Part shown: positions 36,150-48,372 of the stretch, one piece after another
Numbering within the stretch: the first letter of the stretch is position 1
Layout: every line of letters starts with the position of its first letter
Assembly (NCBI RefSeq): GCF_041260155.1
Contig: NC_091935.1
Location: forward strand, 7,741,501-7,805,500
Reading direction: 5' to 3'
Source: Ptychodera flava
Lineage: Eukaryota > Hemichordata > Enteropneusta > Ptychoderidae
Length of the DNA: 64,000 nucleotides
Notes under the pieces: generated by a model
The model's input: only the letters and a program-made list of their open reading frames with translations
Databases searched by the model: none
Told to the model about the DNA's origin: nothing
Made by a program: the position numbers and the translations under genes

Positions 36150-38380
36150 AAAGTAACAAACTTCGACTGAAGGAGTGAAAACATGCGACCAAAAGGAAAA
36201 ACCGGCGAAGAAAGCGCAAAGACCCCGCAAAAGCCTTTCAACTTCAACAGCCATGCCACCGCCAGAGCACGTGACAACCGACTGGAATGTTCTGGAGAGC
36301 AGTCGATAACGACCTACAACATGCACAGCCACAGCAAAGGAGAATTCAAACAGTTCGTCAAGGCCACCCTCCAAAGGATGGAGGAAAAGATAGGTAAAGC
36401 CGCAAACGAACAGAAACACTTCAGAGAAAGACTTGTAAGTATTGAGAAAAAAACAAGATGAATTTGAAAAGTCACCAGAACACTCGACTGTACGTGGTCA
36501 CAGAGAAACGCATCAAAGACCTCGAACTCACAATTCGGGCCCAAGAATCCAAGCTCCATACTGAATACTGCGTTTGTAGCGGTATTCCAAAAGTTTCAAT
36601 CTCCGCTTTGGTGGGATACAAGAGAGAGAGGGAGAGAACTGTACACAAATACTGGCAGATATACTTGAGGATAAACTTGGATTCGAAAATGCCGCCGCTA
36701 TGTTGGAGAACACACACCGCACAGTCACAACCACAGGAAAGGCAACATCGAAAAGAAAGGGGGGAGGTGCTGGTCAGCCGAGCCATATCATCGTAACGTT
36801 CATGAAGCGCCCAGAAATTAATAGAAATAGAAATTACAAGCTACCTTAAATATGTGGAAAACTAGTGATCTCACCCTACCTGGTAAAATTCAGATAGGGC
36901 TGTCAGTAAATTCAGTATGAGTATCACTGATATTCCTAAAAATAAGCTGAAAGAAATAAACAGAATGTTATTTTTCAATTTCTTTGAAAAGGTTTAGATA
37001 AGATTGTCAGGTACACAATAGTAGGAACAATAGAAAATGTCGGGTTGCGTATGCCAAATATATTTGCAATATATAATGCCACCAGGGTTGACTGGATCAA
37101 AAGGTATTTTAATGGACAAAATAACCACCCATAGAAACTGTTTTACTAGAGTACTGAAGCCAGTTGGAGGTTTAAAGCTATTACTGAAATGTTATTTTAA
37201 AGTTGATTTACTACCGTTGAAAATCACAGGTTTCTTTTACACCATGTTGAAGCATGGGAAGAGTTGATTTTGAAACTACCACACAGTGAAAGTAATTTGA
37301 ATTCCAGAAAAACTCTTCTATTGAACAATAAATACATTTTGATTGGCAAATGTTCTGTGTTTACCAGGAATTTGTGGGAGCAGGCATTCTGTATTTAGAA
37401 CAACTGTACAATGAAAATGGTCAAAAGATGGACTGGGATTCTGTACACAATAAAGGTATCCCTCAATCATCCATATTTGAATGGTTTGGACTAAAAAGTG
37501 TTATGCCAATCAACATACAAGTAAATCAGCAAAGTACAGCTGATGATGACGATGAAGTAAAAATTGCATTTGAAAATAACAGACTAATCAGTGTGGAGCT
37601 GTTTGATATAAAAGTAATCACACAGATAATCAATGACATTAATTTTATATAACCAAAATCAGAACTGTACTTTAAACATGAATTTAAGATTAATATTGAC
37701 AACTGGAATCAAATTTATCAACTTCCATTTAAAATAGCTATAGACTCTAAATTAAGAGAGTTTCGACTTAAAATGTTACACAATATCCTATATACAAATG
37801 CTAGACTAAGTAAAATGAATTCGTCCACGGTTGATAATGCTCTATGTTCTTTCTGCAAAAACAACAAGGAAACGCTACTTTATATTTTACATGATTGTCA
37901 ACATGTGCAATTATTTTGGGAATAATTTTTTATGTTATTGGAACAAAATTTAAAATTGAGAAAAAGACCAACTATATGGCAGATCATACTAGGTGATCCA
38001 AAACTTTCTGTTATTGTGAATATCCTACTTCTTATTGGTAAAAGGTACATTTATATCTGTCGTAGTAAAAAGGAACTACCCAGCTTTATAGCATACAGAA
38101 GATTTGTTGACTCTGTACAAAAAATAGAGTTTCACACTGCCTTTAGAAAAGAAAAAATGTTTGCATGTGATAAGAAGTGGGTGATTTACAGTTCTAATAT
38201 TCACCGACACCCATGCACAACCGACATGACACATGATAATGATAATGTATGATAAATGCTCAATACTTTATTGGTTTCTGTAATGTAAAACAATTTTTTT
38301 CTGAGATGTAATAAGGCATGTATTGAACCCTTTTTGATAACTCGAATAAAAAAGTCTAAAAATGTTGATAGACCCTTCTC
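36150..38380 (+). mobile_element. L1-like LINE, internally deleted and frameshifted
   Basis: ORF1 starts at 36183 (MRPKGKTGEESAK). It contains a short coiled coil (MEEKIGKAANEQKHFRERL) and, after frameshifts, an RRM-like region ILADILEDKLGFENAA with HIIVTFMKRPEI, the layout of L1 ORF1p. From about 36838 the frame is late ORF2: TLNMWKTSDLTLPGKIQI, LKEINRMLFFNFF, VDWIKRYF, and around 37700-37930 LREFRLKMLHNIL with CSFCKNNKETLL and HDCQHVQLFW, the terminal zinc-binding box. Endonuclease and reverse transcriptase are deleted, so it is dead. The two ORFs listed by eye as genes here are retrotransposon remains, not host genes. Confidence 0.8.
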
Positions 38381-38395
38381 GTGCACTTGTATTCA

Positions 38396-38850
38396 AGTTA
38401 AAAAGCTACAGGAAGGAGACTATTGTTTAAAAGCCTTTCTAAACGACTCCAATATTTAATCACATTAACGATAATACACAGCAGAAGGGGAAGACGCCCA
38501 AGTTCCCAAAAAACAAGCATGGATGCATGCACTTTTATTGACACCAAGAATGTGTTTGCATGCCTTCATCTGAACAATCTCAAATTCACCGTTAGGTTTC
38601 AGAAAGTAATCACTAAATCTATTTGAACTTACTTTTCTAAATAAGTAGCTCCCCATACCTCTGATCCATACAATAACACTGGTTTGACTAGAGAGTCAAA
38701 AAGATGCAATTGCACCACTACTGGTGTCCCATTTTGAGAGTTAAAGGTTTTCATAAATGCAATTAAAAATGCAATACTTCGATTTTTATAGAAAGCCTTG
38801 CTTTTTTAAAATTTCCACATGAGATAAAAGTGATACCTAGATAAGTATAT
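38396..38850 (-). mobile_element. LINE A ORF2, middle part (relic)
   Basis: The minus strand reads LGITFISCGNF, AFLIAFMKTFNSQNGT, LFDSLVKPVLLYGSEVWG, QMKACKHILGVNKSA, ELGRLPLLLCIIVNVIKYW then SRLERLLNN. These are hallmarks of the region just after the RT domain in RTE/CR1-like LINEs. It stops abruptly near 38396 where the L1-like element begins, and resumes at about 36050. Confidence 0.75.
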
Positions 38851-38865
38851 GAGGAAATTATTGAA

Positions 38866-39062
38866 AGTAATTAGACATTTATACTCAGCCAATTTATGAT
38901 TTGCATACTTAATTAACTTTCGTAATTAAGGATATATATCATGATTAAGTCGACCAAAGTTGACTGAGACTTGCAATGTACATTGTAGATACTTCGATAC
39001 AACATTATTCAAAGTCAATATGCATTTTATATCAGCAAATTCCTAATTTGCATATTTTTAGC
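38866..39062. repeat. Dispersed 1.3 units of the ~147-bp minisatellite
   Basis: GCCAATTTATGATTTGCATA, TTCGTAATTAAGGATATATA and CGACCAAAGTTGAC match the array at 28431-29640. Confidence 0.8.
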
Positions 39063-39194
39063 GCACGCAAAATTCTAGACTGTCGACAGTTCCTTGTGCT
39101 TTTTCTATCTCTTATTGGCGTAGTCTCTGGCACATAGACGGAACGGCCAGTTGAAAACCCGGATCGTGTTTTTTAGTGGTTCAATTGCACACCT

Positions 39195-39345
39195 TGTGTG
39201 TATTTAGGTTGCAGTGGCGGGCACATCGACTACGGGCTCGATAGATCGAGCCAAAATTCGATCTACTTAGCAGGTTACCCAGCTAAGGAGCGCCTGTAGC
39301 CTGGGCACGGTACATAATACGGAATGGGCATTCCTTATGGCTTTT
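39195..39345. repeat. Half of the 569-755 foldback plus its outer flank
   Basis: GGTTGCAGTGGCGGGCACAT, CGACTACGGGCTCGATAGAT and CCAGCTAAGGAGCGCCTGTA match 695-830. The left arm is absent. Confidence 0.7.
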
Positions 39346-39360
39346 TAGCGCACGCAAACT

Positions 39361-39600
39361 TCTAGACTGTCGACAGTCCCTTATGATTTTTGTCTGTCTC
39401 TTATTGGCGTCGTCTATGGCACATACGACGGTTTGGGGGATAGCAAGCGTAGCGCCGAACGTGCAAGCTGGGCAATCCTAGTGCGAAACAACAGTGTCAA
39501 TGTATGCTTTCGCTCCCCCCCCCGACATCGACGCGGTCGTAGTGCGAGATACTACACTAATAAGAGACAGAAAAGACACAAGGGACTGTCGACATCCTAG
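39361..39600. mobile_element. 240-bp MITE with ~50-bp TIRs
   Basis: The left end CTAGACTGTCGACAGTCCCT (39362) and right end AGGGACTGTCGACATCCTAG are inverted. The TIR extends through CTGTCTCTTATTGGCGT. A second left end with the same GCGCACGCAAA flank lies at 39059-39115, so the locus holds at least one and a half copies. Confidence 0.7.
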
Positions 39601-40520
39601 CAAAATTCTATCATTCTTGCTGGCATATCTATAATCATTAGGGGTTGTGCAACGGGTGAAAAATGCCGACGTCGACACATCACGAGAAAACGACACGATC
39701 GACAAAACTTCGTGTAATAACCCCTTTATCGTGCATGCATACTTTGGTTATGACTAGACTGTTTTACTGACGCCGTTCTGAAATTAGCGACAAAATCGAC
39801 AGAAAGCGACCTTGCCTGCTCCTCGCTGTTGCTAAGGAGAGATGCCAACCGTAATACCTGTTGATATTATTCCGCAGTTGGGCCATTCCACTTCATCAAA
39901 GGGTTGTGCTGCACTTTTAGATCGAACAATTTAAATATTAAGATGAGGACACGGATTTTTTCACAATTTGAAGGACGTTTATGTTTAAGTTCAGTACGAC
40001 GGTAAATATAAAGTATAGGCTGTATAGATATTTAAACTCGTCAACAAGAAACTTGTCGTGCAGCAGCTCTGTTATGTAGTAGTCAACTAGGACATAACTC
40101 TTCAGCAGCGCAGATGCCATCAAAACACCATACGGGAATGAACCCTGAGAAAGGTTCGCGACGCTGGTCGCAATGCGTAAACATTTCAATGCGTTCGTTG
40201 GGGTTTGTCTTTTTTTATAATACTGAGATTGTAATTCAGTGCAATGCCAAAAACTGAAAGCAAACAAAAATTTTGACCAAAATTAAATGACGTTTCGTTG
40301 TGTCATAAGTTCTGAGCGCTCAGCTGCTTAATGTGTATGATCATACCACTCGTTGGATCATACCTAGGCTTACGCGTACCTGTAAGGAGTTCCGATTACA
40401 TTGAAAATGTGTTTCATATTTTAACATGTTAAAAATACGGGGTTCATATCAGTGCTCTCTAAAATAGGAGAAAGGCATACAGGCATTGCATGTATGGTAA
40501 ATTGCTGTTATTTTTACACA

Positions 40521-40712
40521 TATATGTCATGTATTCTCTACTTCTCTGGATTCGTACATTCGCATTTCGATTCCTTAAGTGCTTGCTTCTTTTTTTTTGA
40601 AATCTCCGTCCTGTCAATGCACATCGTAGGCTTGTGTCTCCGACCCGAGCGTCATCCAAAAATATAACTTTGCTTTTGTTTAATGGAAGCTTTTCTTGTC
40701 TTCAAGCTACTA
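40521..40712 (-). pseudogene. Relic of a fifth Roc-COR-Death gene
   Basis: The minus strand reads KLPLNKSKVIFL, DDARVGDTSLRCALTG, RRFQKK and then frameshifts. It corresponds to residues about 40-95 of the intact copies. The P-loop is destroyed twice over (GDARVGKT became DDARVGDT, losing the first Gly and the catalytic Lys) and the reading frame is lost after QKK. No membrane region or COR survives nearby. It has the same orientation as the intact genes and, with the flank module at 32780-33350, marks a lost unit. Confidence 0.85.
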
Positions 40713-41084
40713 GAGCTACTTTTTAATTGATGAAAAAATTGAAAGCTTATACAGGTAAAAGTAAATTAATGGTGACTTCCATCTTATCCTACGACGATTC
40801 CATGAACCAAGACAATCTTGACCCTTTGTCTGTGATATTTCTTATTAATTTGAATTATCTTATACAAACTACCAGAAACGCCCGGTTCATGTTGACTGCA
40901 AGCTCAAAAGTAAACATTTACGTAGCTGCAATTTGTTTAAAAAATTAATGTACATAAGCAAATTTATCTTTTTCTCTACTCAAAGTGTAATGCATTCATC
41001 ATTTTAGCTGTTTGCTGTTTTTACAACTGGCAACCACTTTATTTTGTTTATTCGCTTATGTGATTGCCTTAGTACTACTGCCGC

Positions 41085-41235
41085 TGCGTTGAATTGGCTT
41101 CAGACGTATCTCTCAGATCGCAGACAGTGGCAGAGCGTAATTGTGAACTCTGCTAAGTCGCCTTTCTATCCTTGATACCAGTGTACCTCAAGGTTCCATC
41201 CTTGGCCCAATTTATTACAATATTTACACATGCCA
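41085..41235 (+). mobile_element. Reverse transcriptase fragment (CR1/Jockey-like LINE)
   Basis: The plus strand reads ALNWLQTYLSDRRQWQSVIV, then NSAKS, a one-base shift, and VPQGSILGPIYYNIYT. W...YLSDR.Q and VPQGS.LGP are RT domain motifs 3-4 of jockey/CR1-type elements. It is a short isolated relic. Confidence 0.7.
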
Positions 41236-42037
41236 CATCTCCCCTTTATGATCTGATTTTCTAAGTTACATGGTTACAAGCATCATTAATATGCAGAATC
41301 AGAGGTGAATCGAGAATGCATAATAGTCTTTCAGAAAACAAATTATGATGGTAACAATTACGAATCTTGAAGCATGCATCTATGATGTCAGTGAAAGAGG
41401 CTGTCAAACTTCGTTCTAACTTGTAAATGACGGAGAAAATCTGAATTTGTATATGTTTTTCTTTATTTAGCAGTCCCACTAATAAAAGGATTTTGTAATA
41501 GATCGGTGATCATGGTCGTTTGATTTGAAGTCATACGTCGACGGACTAAATTGATTAAACAATTTTATGACGAACATGATTGAAACTAATGCTTGGGAAT
41601 AGAATCCTTAAAGTTTTCAATTTTTTCCATCTGTTAGATCCCCTATATATAGCTGAAAGTTGAAAATAACACATGGCTCGTAAACAAAAAGATAAAAGCA
41701 GATGAGCAGAAATTTTTCGATTTAACCAACATTACTGCAATATGTTATTGTGCCAAACTAGTTCCAATAATGTTGACGGTTAGTGTAATTTTCTTCTTCG
41801 ATTTTGACTTAAAAATAAAAATCGATCAGCATAGTTGTGAAAAAACTTCATGTTATTTTGAAAGTGATTATTTAAATCAATTTGAGTCAAACACTGGACA
41901 CCACTTTGTCAAATTTAATATCCTATTTGAAATTGCAGTTTATGTTAGTGAAAAAGGCAATTTTTTTGCATTGTCTACTCACATTTTTAAATGACAGGAA
42001 TCAGAAAAACAAAGACTGCAATTCAAAGATTGTTTAA

Positions 42038-42250
42038 AACACGATTGGAACCAATTTGGGATAATTGGATAATGAAGTAATGTCGATTTAATCTACAAAT
42101 GTTATCTCATCTGCTTTTCTTTTTATATTACACACTTGCTTTTATGAGTACTTTGCGGTATTGCAACATTCAGCTATATGGCACCTAACACTTTTGAAAA
42201 ATTTGCAAAATATGAAAATCCAATTATCCCAAATTAGTTCGAATCGTGTT
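42038..42250. mobile_element. MITE, 33-bp TIR family, copy 2 with TTAA flanks
   Basis: AACACGATTGGAACCAATTT at the left and its reverse complement ending GAATCGTGTT at the right, with TTAA directly on both sides (42034-42037, 42251-42254). 213 bp, non-coding, same interior as 16289-16477. TTAA target sites are typical of piggyBac-type insertion, although the terminal bases are not the usual CCC. Confidence 0.8.
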
Positions 42251-43052
42251 TTAAACTCATGATATCATGATAACCAAAATTGAAATAAATCTTATTCGAA
42301 ATGTGAGAACTTTATTGTCAAAAATCGTCATTTGGTGTAAATGATTTTTAGAACAAGCGTGAAAATTTAACAAAATTTGGCACAGAAAGAGTAGAGTTAC
42401 ATTCTTTAGGAATGGTGAAAATGAAAGGAAGAGAAAGCCAGGAAATCGGGTGATTTGCACTCATGTGCATCAAGGTATACTTTTTCCAAACCCAACTTAC
42501 GACTACAGTTTCATGGAAAAAGTAAACCCAAGCAATGCTTCATCTTAAATATTAATCGTAAAAATGTAAAGAAACTTTGCAAAAAAGTGATATTGGGCAA
42601 AGAAAGAAGATCGCCGTGTACCGTGCCACACCCCATAAGTACTTCATGTTTATCAATCAATAAATTGCCCAGAGAACTTCATGGATTGCTACATGTTTGC
42701 ACAAATCCCACTCGTATCACCTTTCCACATAACTGAACTTTTGCGAGCAAGCATTTGGCATAAAATGCTACTGTTGGAAACCAATCATTCCGCTTCAAAT
42801 GTATAATAGGAACTTTTGTAATGTTGCACTACATATTTCTTTTTCAGAACACTTGAGCTATTGACTCCAACTCTGTGACCAACAAGGGAAAAAATTACGT
42901 TGTACATACAGTACATTTCAGAAGTTCATGCTTCAAAGATACGCCTTCCCCTCAAAACGGAAAGCATTTGGACCTAACAACACTCTTCTTTTACCTGCCA
43001 GTGTCTGCGAGGAGTAAGTCTGTGCAATCTTAACTTCCCCATTATAACAAAC

Positions 43053-43078
43053 ATGTACACACAGACAGACAGACAGAA

Positions 43079-43113
<35 letters not shown>

Positions 43114-43132
43114 GAAGTACACACACACACAC
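43053..43132. repeat. (ACAG)n and (AC)n microsatellite
   Basis: About 14 tetranucleotide units followed by an AC run. Confidence 0.9.
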
Positions 43133-43169
43133 AAACAGACCTCAAACATACAAGCACACACTGTCTACC

Positions 43170-45950
43170 AAGCTGGCTACCCAGCTACACAATATTCTTA
43201 GATGCCGCCTACCTAGCTACCTACCTAACTACCTACCTGCCTGCCTACCACCTACGTACTTACGTACCTACCTTCTAAAACCCACAAATCCACTTGCATC
43301 CATGCATGCACGCATGCATATACAGATAGACAGACATATACACATATAGACATAGAGAAAGACTGACCAAGACTCATGAATGCTATTTGTCACCTACCTG
43401 TTAGAACTTAGAGTTTACGTTTAAAGAAATAGAGACATAAACTCCACTGCAACTTGTGTTTCATGATCCTGTAGAATTTGGTTTCAATCTGATAGAGTAC
43501 ATCATCTAAAACCGACAACCGCTGGCTCAATATTGTGTGTCTCGGAAGGTTCTCGAAATTCCCAACATTTGAACCGCTACCAATTTCAATTACGGTATCG
43601 TCATAATCATCATCATCATCATCATCATCATCTTCTTCTTCTTCTTCTTCTTCTTCTTCTTCGGAGTATATGTCTTTCTCAAATATGTCAATACCATCGA
43701 GTTTGAAGTTTTCTAAAATCTTTCTCTTTGTTATCCAGATCTATGCTTGGTACTTCACAAAGTTTTGTATTTTAAGAGAAAATACATTTTCACCGGAGAA
43801 AAGCTACGCCTTGCATTTTGACCTACCACCAGTTAATGGCCTATGCATCTGCCGTCCCTGCATAATTAAGGAAATGTATCTTATCAAAAGACACAGTTAC
43901 GCAGTAATGCACCAGTAAAGCTTCCTAGCAGTATGGGGATGATCTGGACTCTGGAAAGTGATGCCACTTTAAATATAGTTTACTATATGCATTTATGATT
44001 AAAATATAGAAAAATTTATAATGCAAACGCAATTTCTTATTCGTCAGGTTCCAATATACAAATTTACAATAGGAAAAATTCAAACAAATGCTTCATTTAC
44101 ATTTCTCTGCTCATATAAATTTATATTTTCATATTTATCTTTTATATTTTTAACATAAACTTTATTTCTCTGCTCCTAGGAAAACAGTGAGATGTTAGAA
44201 ACAAAGCTATTTGGAAGAATAAACCGAATTTTTACAAATATGCCGGGTCTTTAAATAATATCTAGCGTCCATCAGTGGCTGAATTTAATAAGTCAAACCA
44301 TGCCATGGCACACTGTACGGCAAGACAAGCTTTATAGACTTGTGTCCTTAAGCCAGACAATACAATTATGCCTATTATTCAAGTGAATAAACACTTGTAC
44401 GAAATCATTTCAGTGTCATATTTCTGTAATTTTCTCATTTGCTGTTAATTTACCTTCTTAAAAATCGCATGGGCGTGAGATTATGTCCTGCATATCTTTC
44501 AAAATTGGCGCGAAGGTGCATTTTCACAATTCTTTGTTCTAATTAAATGGTGCCGCCTTTCAGGAACCCGTATAGTATGAACTCTTATGATTATTCATAG
44601 ATGCCCTTAATGTGTACAAAGTTGAACAATAGAAAGACGCTGGTAGGGTGCTTTTCATACTTTCACGGCTTGGATCTTAAACAATAGTTTTATGTGGGCA
44701 AACTGATAACTTGTACATTTCAACATTTTCAAAAGTCAGTAGAACTCAAAGTTATATTTATTGTACTTTCTAAGACGATTGAGCCGACAAAGAACTGTAA
44801 ATGTATAAATTGACGTTACTTTCGAGATTAAGTGGGGATTTACACTAGATTCAGATCTACACAGAGACACACCTCTCTCACAGAGGCCTACGGTCTCGAG
44901 AGGGACACTTTCACCTAGGCCTAGAGTCGGCCGAGATAGGCCGTTCGCGCACGGCAGCAAGGTCGATAAACCTGGTCAAGTTCCACAACGTACACCTGTT
45001 GTCGCCGTATTAGTACGTAGCCGCACCTCTGCCATTTATTTTATAAATTATTACATCAGTATCAAAATTATATTTCTGTACAGCGAAACTACAGTTGTTT
45101 CTTATCCCTGTGTGTAATATAATGTAAAAAAAACATTAATCTCCTTCCGTTTTTCATACTTTCAGAAGACTTCTCCCTGAAACTGATGACTTCTCTCCAA
45201 CCCGGCCATAAAAACAGCGCTTAATAGCAATAAATATTACACATATACAAGCCGTGATGACAAGTTAAATCTAGGTACTTCGACATAATTCACTAGACAT
45301 TAAAACTTGTTGTTGTTCGAAAGTCATGTGATCTGTTCAAACCTCCTTCGGCAATCTATTACCTCAAAGGAGAGCTGCTCTGACGACCGATCACGATTAC
45401 ATACATTTGTATGAAAACGGCCACCAGCCCTACCTTTCTCTTCCTATCAAGAAATCGATCTAGACCAGCTGCTTTGTGTTAACTCCTTTTTTAAATAGAT
45501 CTAGTCAAAGGGTAGTGTATCCAGCTCAATTCCGAATCATAATGGCAAGCAGAAATGAATCAGTTTGTAAGGGTTTTGAAGATTCTACACACAAGCCTGC
45601 ACGTAAAGCAGTTTTAGAAATACTGTAAGTAGCTTAAAATGCAAGTAGACGTCCTGAAAGACTCGTTTTTTCACTTTGTTAGCAGCGGTTGAGCACTCGA
45701 TATAAAAGTACCTTAAGTGACCTTTCAAGGAAGCAGAAGTTACATTAAATGCACATTAAAAGCATGTAGGCACATATCATATGAGACTTACTAAGCTGTA
45801 GCATGCTCAGCTTTTCTACTTCAACACCTGCCATAGTGCACGTAAGTCCTGACAGCTCTTTTTGGTGTACAGTTTGACATGTTTTAAAGGGACACTTGTT
45901 CCCTAGCAACTTGTTATTTCTTGCTTCCCTGACTTCAGAGGTTTTGAAAA
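43170..45950. repeat. Segmental duplication, copy near unit 3
   Basis: Collinear with 58270-60440 at an offset of about 14-15 kb. Blocks include GCTACACAATATTCT, GCCTACC..., GACTCA(T/C)GAATGCTATT, CTCCACTGCAACTTGT, CATCGAGTTTGAAG/CATTGATTTTACAG and the module at 45490. The frame at 43670-43918 has only broken counterparts in the other copy, so it is not accepted as a gene. Confidence 0.7.
43601..43662. repeat. (TCA)n(TTC)n microsatellite
   Basis: Expanded trinucleotide tract. At the paralogous site near 58650 only ATCATCATCTTCTCC remains, so the expansion happened after the duplication or contracted in the other copy. Confidence 0.9.
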
Positions 45951-46244
45951 CTATGTTGAGTAAGTGATATTTTCAACCGAATGCTGACTTCAGATGAGGA
46001 ACGAAAGATTCACATTAATTATAATGTTTTTTATTCCCAGAACATTTTTAAAGAAACAGGAATTCATAAATTGATTTGAGCAGATCATTAAAAAGGAAAA
46101 GGAGTGCGGAAAATAGTTGTCCAGCAACTAATTGAGTCCGCCACCAAACACGTATATAATACATCTTTTGAAAATTCTGGGCAAGCTGTTCTTGGGGAAC
46201 ATACATACAACGACAGAGTAAAAAAATTACGGACTCCGAGCCGA

Positions 46245-46575
46245 GTTTCAAAACCTTACATAAAAAGACATGAAGAAGATAATTGTAAATATACTGAACA
46301 GAGTGATGCAAAGAGGGCCGGTATTTTGTATATTCATGTTTGGAATGGGCTCTACTCATTATGTTCTCTATGACGTCTGGTATGCTATTAAAAATCTTTG
46401 TCGCTGCATATTTTACTGTAAATTGGCCTAATCTATGATTTTCTTTGGGTATATCACGGTCATTCCGATCATTTTGTCGAGTGCTATATGAATGGGAAAT
46501 GGGTACAAGGTCCTGAAAGGTACATAGAAGTCTGGCATGAAGAGCATCATGAACAAAAACTGCAAGTTGTAACTT
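46245..46575 (-). mobile_element. LINE ORF2 C-terminal relic (CR1/L2-like)
   Basis: The minus strand reads QLAVFVHDALHARLL, DLVPISHSYSTRQNDRNDRD, NHRLGQFTVKYAATKIFNSI, PDVIENI. The pattern (HSYSTRQ, then a G.....Y...K.WNSIP-like box) is the standard C-terminus of CR1/L2-type ORF2 proteins. The open frame downstream (46048-46359) is its continuation. Confidence 0.65.
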
Positions 46576-47454
46576 ATGCTATTACATTTAATATTGGGAT
46601 GTGAACCTAATAAGTTTTATGTGAAGTAACCCGCGAATGTGATTTCCTGTCAAGTGTTGAGAAATGTTCGATTCAAATTTTGCTATTTATCGAATGCTCG
46701 ATAGTGTAATCAGAGTATCCCTAGAAAAAGAACGACTACTGCGAAACTTGAGGGTCCAAAAAACGTGACTGCGGGCAATGTTATCTGAAATAGATAAAGA
46801 TTAATGACGTTATCATCATCATTTTCATGTCGGAAACCCTCCGTTGATGAATTGTACACACGTTTGCCACATCATATTCCGATGACGATTTCGTCACACG
46901 TGTTACTTCAACTTCTGCAAGTCTCTCTTCTCATCCCTGCCATCATGCATCTGCCTTGATCGACAAGTTGCCGTTTGCTATAGGAACCGTGCCACTTTTA
47001 CGAGCAAAGACGATTGCAAAATGGTCAATGTACGCTCAAAGGTTTGGGGAGAGAAGTGCCCCCGACGCATGGCATCCACGGTGTAACTTGTTTGGCAAAA
47101 ATATGTAGTTCACGTGTTATGACTGATAAAACTTAATCCAGCGAGTGAGCAATTTACAGCACGACTTTCACAGTCGTGCCCATATTCCTATTCCATACTA
47201 AGTTTTATAGTCGACACTTGAAAATGGCCTCAGGTAAAATCATACACAAACAAACTGCAAATGAAACACATTTATTCTTTGGCTGGATTCACGGATTGTT
47301 CTGAATGACTTTTGTCGAAGATTTAAGGATGGACGAAACTAAAGTAATGGATTTAATTAATTTGTACTTGAAGCAATTTATGTTACAATTTATAATAACA
47401 CACTAATTTTACAATCGAGAACGTAGACACAGACGCAGACACAAAGATAGATAG

Positions 47455-47507
47455 ATACATACACACATACACACATACACACATACACACATACATGTAT
47501 ATATACA

Positions 47508-47602
<95 letters not shown>
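47455..47602. repeat. (ACAC/ATAC)n and (AT)n microsatellite
   Basis: ACACATACACAC-rich stretch followed by about 45 AT units. Frames over it are artefacts. Confidence 0.95.
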
Positions 47603-47739
47603 AGAATGTAGTGGGTAACCAGACATATCTTACTTTTAGCCTTAGCACTGACTACAAAACTGCAATTCTTATTCTCCACAATATGAACAAGGCAAACAAA
47701 TAACACGATGAAGAAGGTTCATTATCAACAGAACGCACA

Positions 47740-48372
47740 ATTTATTTCAAAGAATTGTTTACACTCTGAATTACAGGATTAACCACAGAAATTCTTAAAA
47801 TGGATCACAATTTGGCTAACAAAACTTCCTGTAAGTGTCTACTGTATGATGACAAAATGGTGCTTCAAAGGGCACCTTTCTAGGTATCATGTTTCTTTGA
47901 CAAGGACCTATCTTTCTAAGCTTTATTATAGGAAAGGAAAGGTACAGCTTATTCCAAAATCATGAATTAAATGAATTTGATGATATTTGGTAAGTAATTA
48001 TGCCATCCATAATATATCTACCGCTATCCATTATTTTCTACATACAGCAAAGCATGCTAGTCAAATGGGCTTCGTGTAATCATTAAATCTCGAAGTACAA
48101 AATGGTAACACCTTTATCATATTCAGCGTGTAAAACTCGTTTCAATGGACCTATTAACCTGTCAACTTTTCATTAACAGTAAAGGAAAAACAAATCAAAA
48201 CAAACATGAAAAATATCAAAAACAATCAAAAGAGATTCCGAAGAGTAACTGACTTTTTTCATTGTCTCCGTTTTCTAGAAATATTACGTTGAATAGCATT
48301 TCATGCCTTTTCTTCAACTTCATCTCGTGTCCTTTAGATGCATGGAGTTTGTTACTTACAAAATCGCCTCTC
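47740..48372. repeat. Conserved 3' flank of unit 3
   Basis: Paralogous to 2640-3811 and 61690-62565. See shared blocks CTTCCTGTAAG, TGCTTCAAAGGGCACCTTTC and CCTGTCAACTTTTC. It probably includes the 3' UTR of unit 3. Confidence 0.55.

Noticed and set aside
37350..38252. Two 100-codon frames considered as host genes
   Set aside because: They are pieces of the L1-like ORF2 C-terminus (zinc-binding box and flanks) in a frameshifted relic.
43670..43918. 82-codon plus-strand frame in the segmental duplication
   Set aside because: The paralogous stretch at 58670-58930 has indels and stops that break the frame, so no coding constraint is visible.
47383..47706. Open frames with (YI)n tracts; similar ones at 20029-20280 and 27470-27702
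   Set aside because: Dinucleotide or tetranucleotide repeat artefacts.
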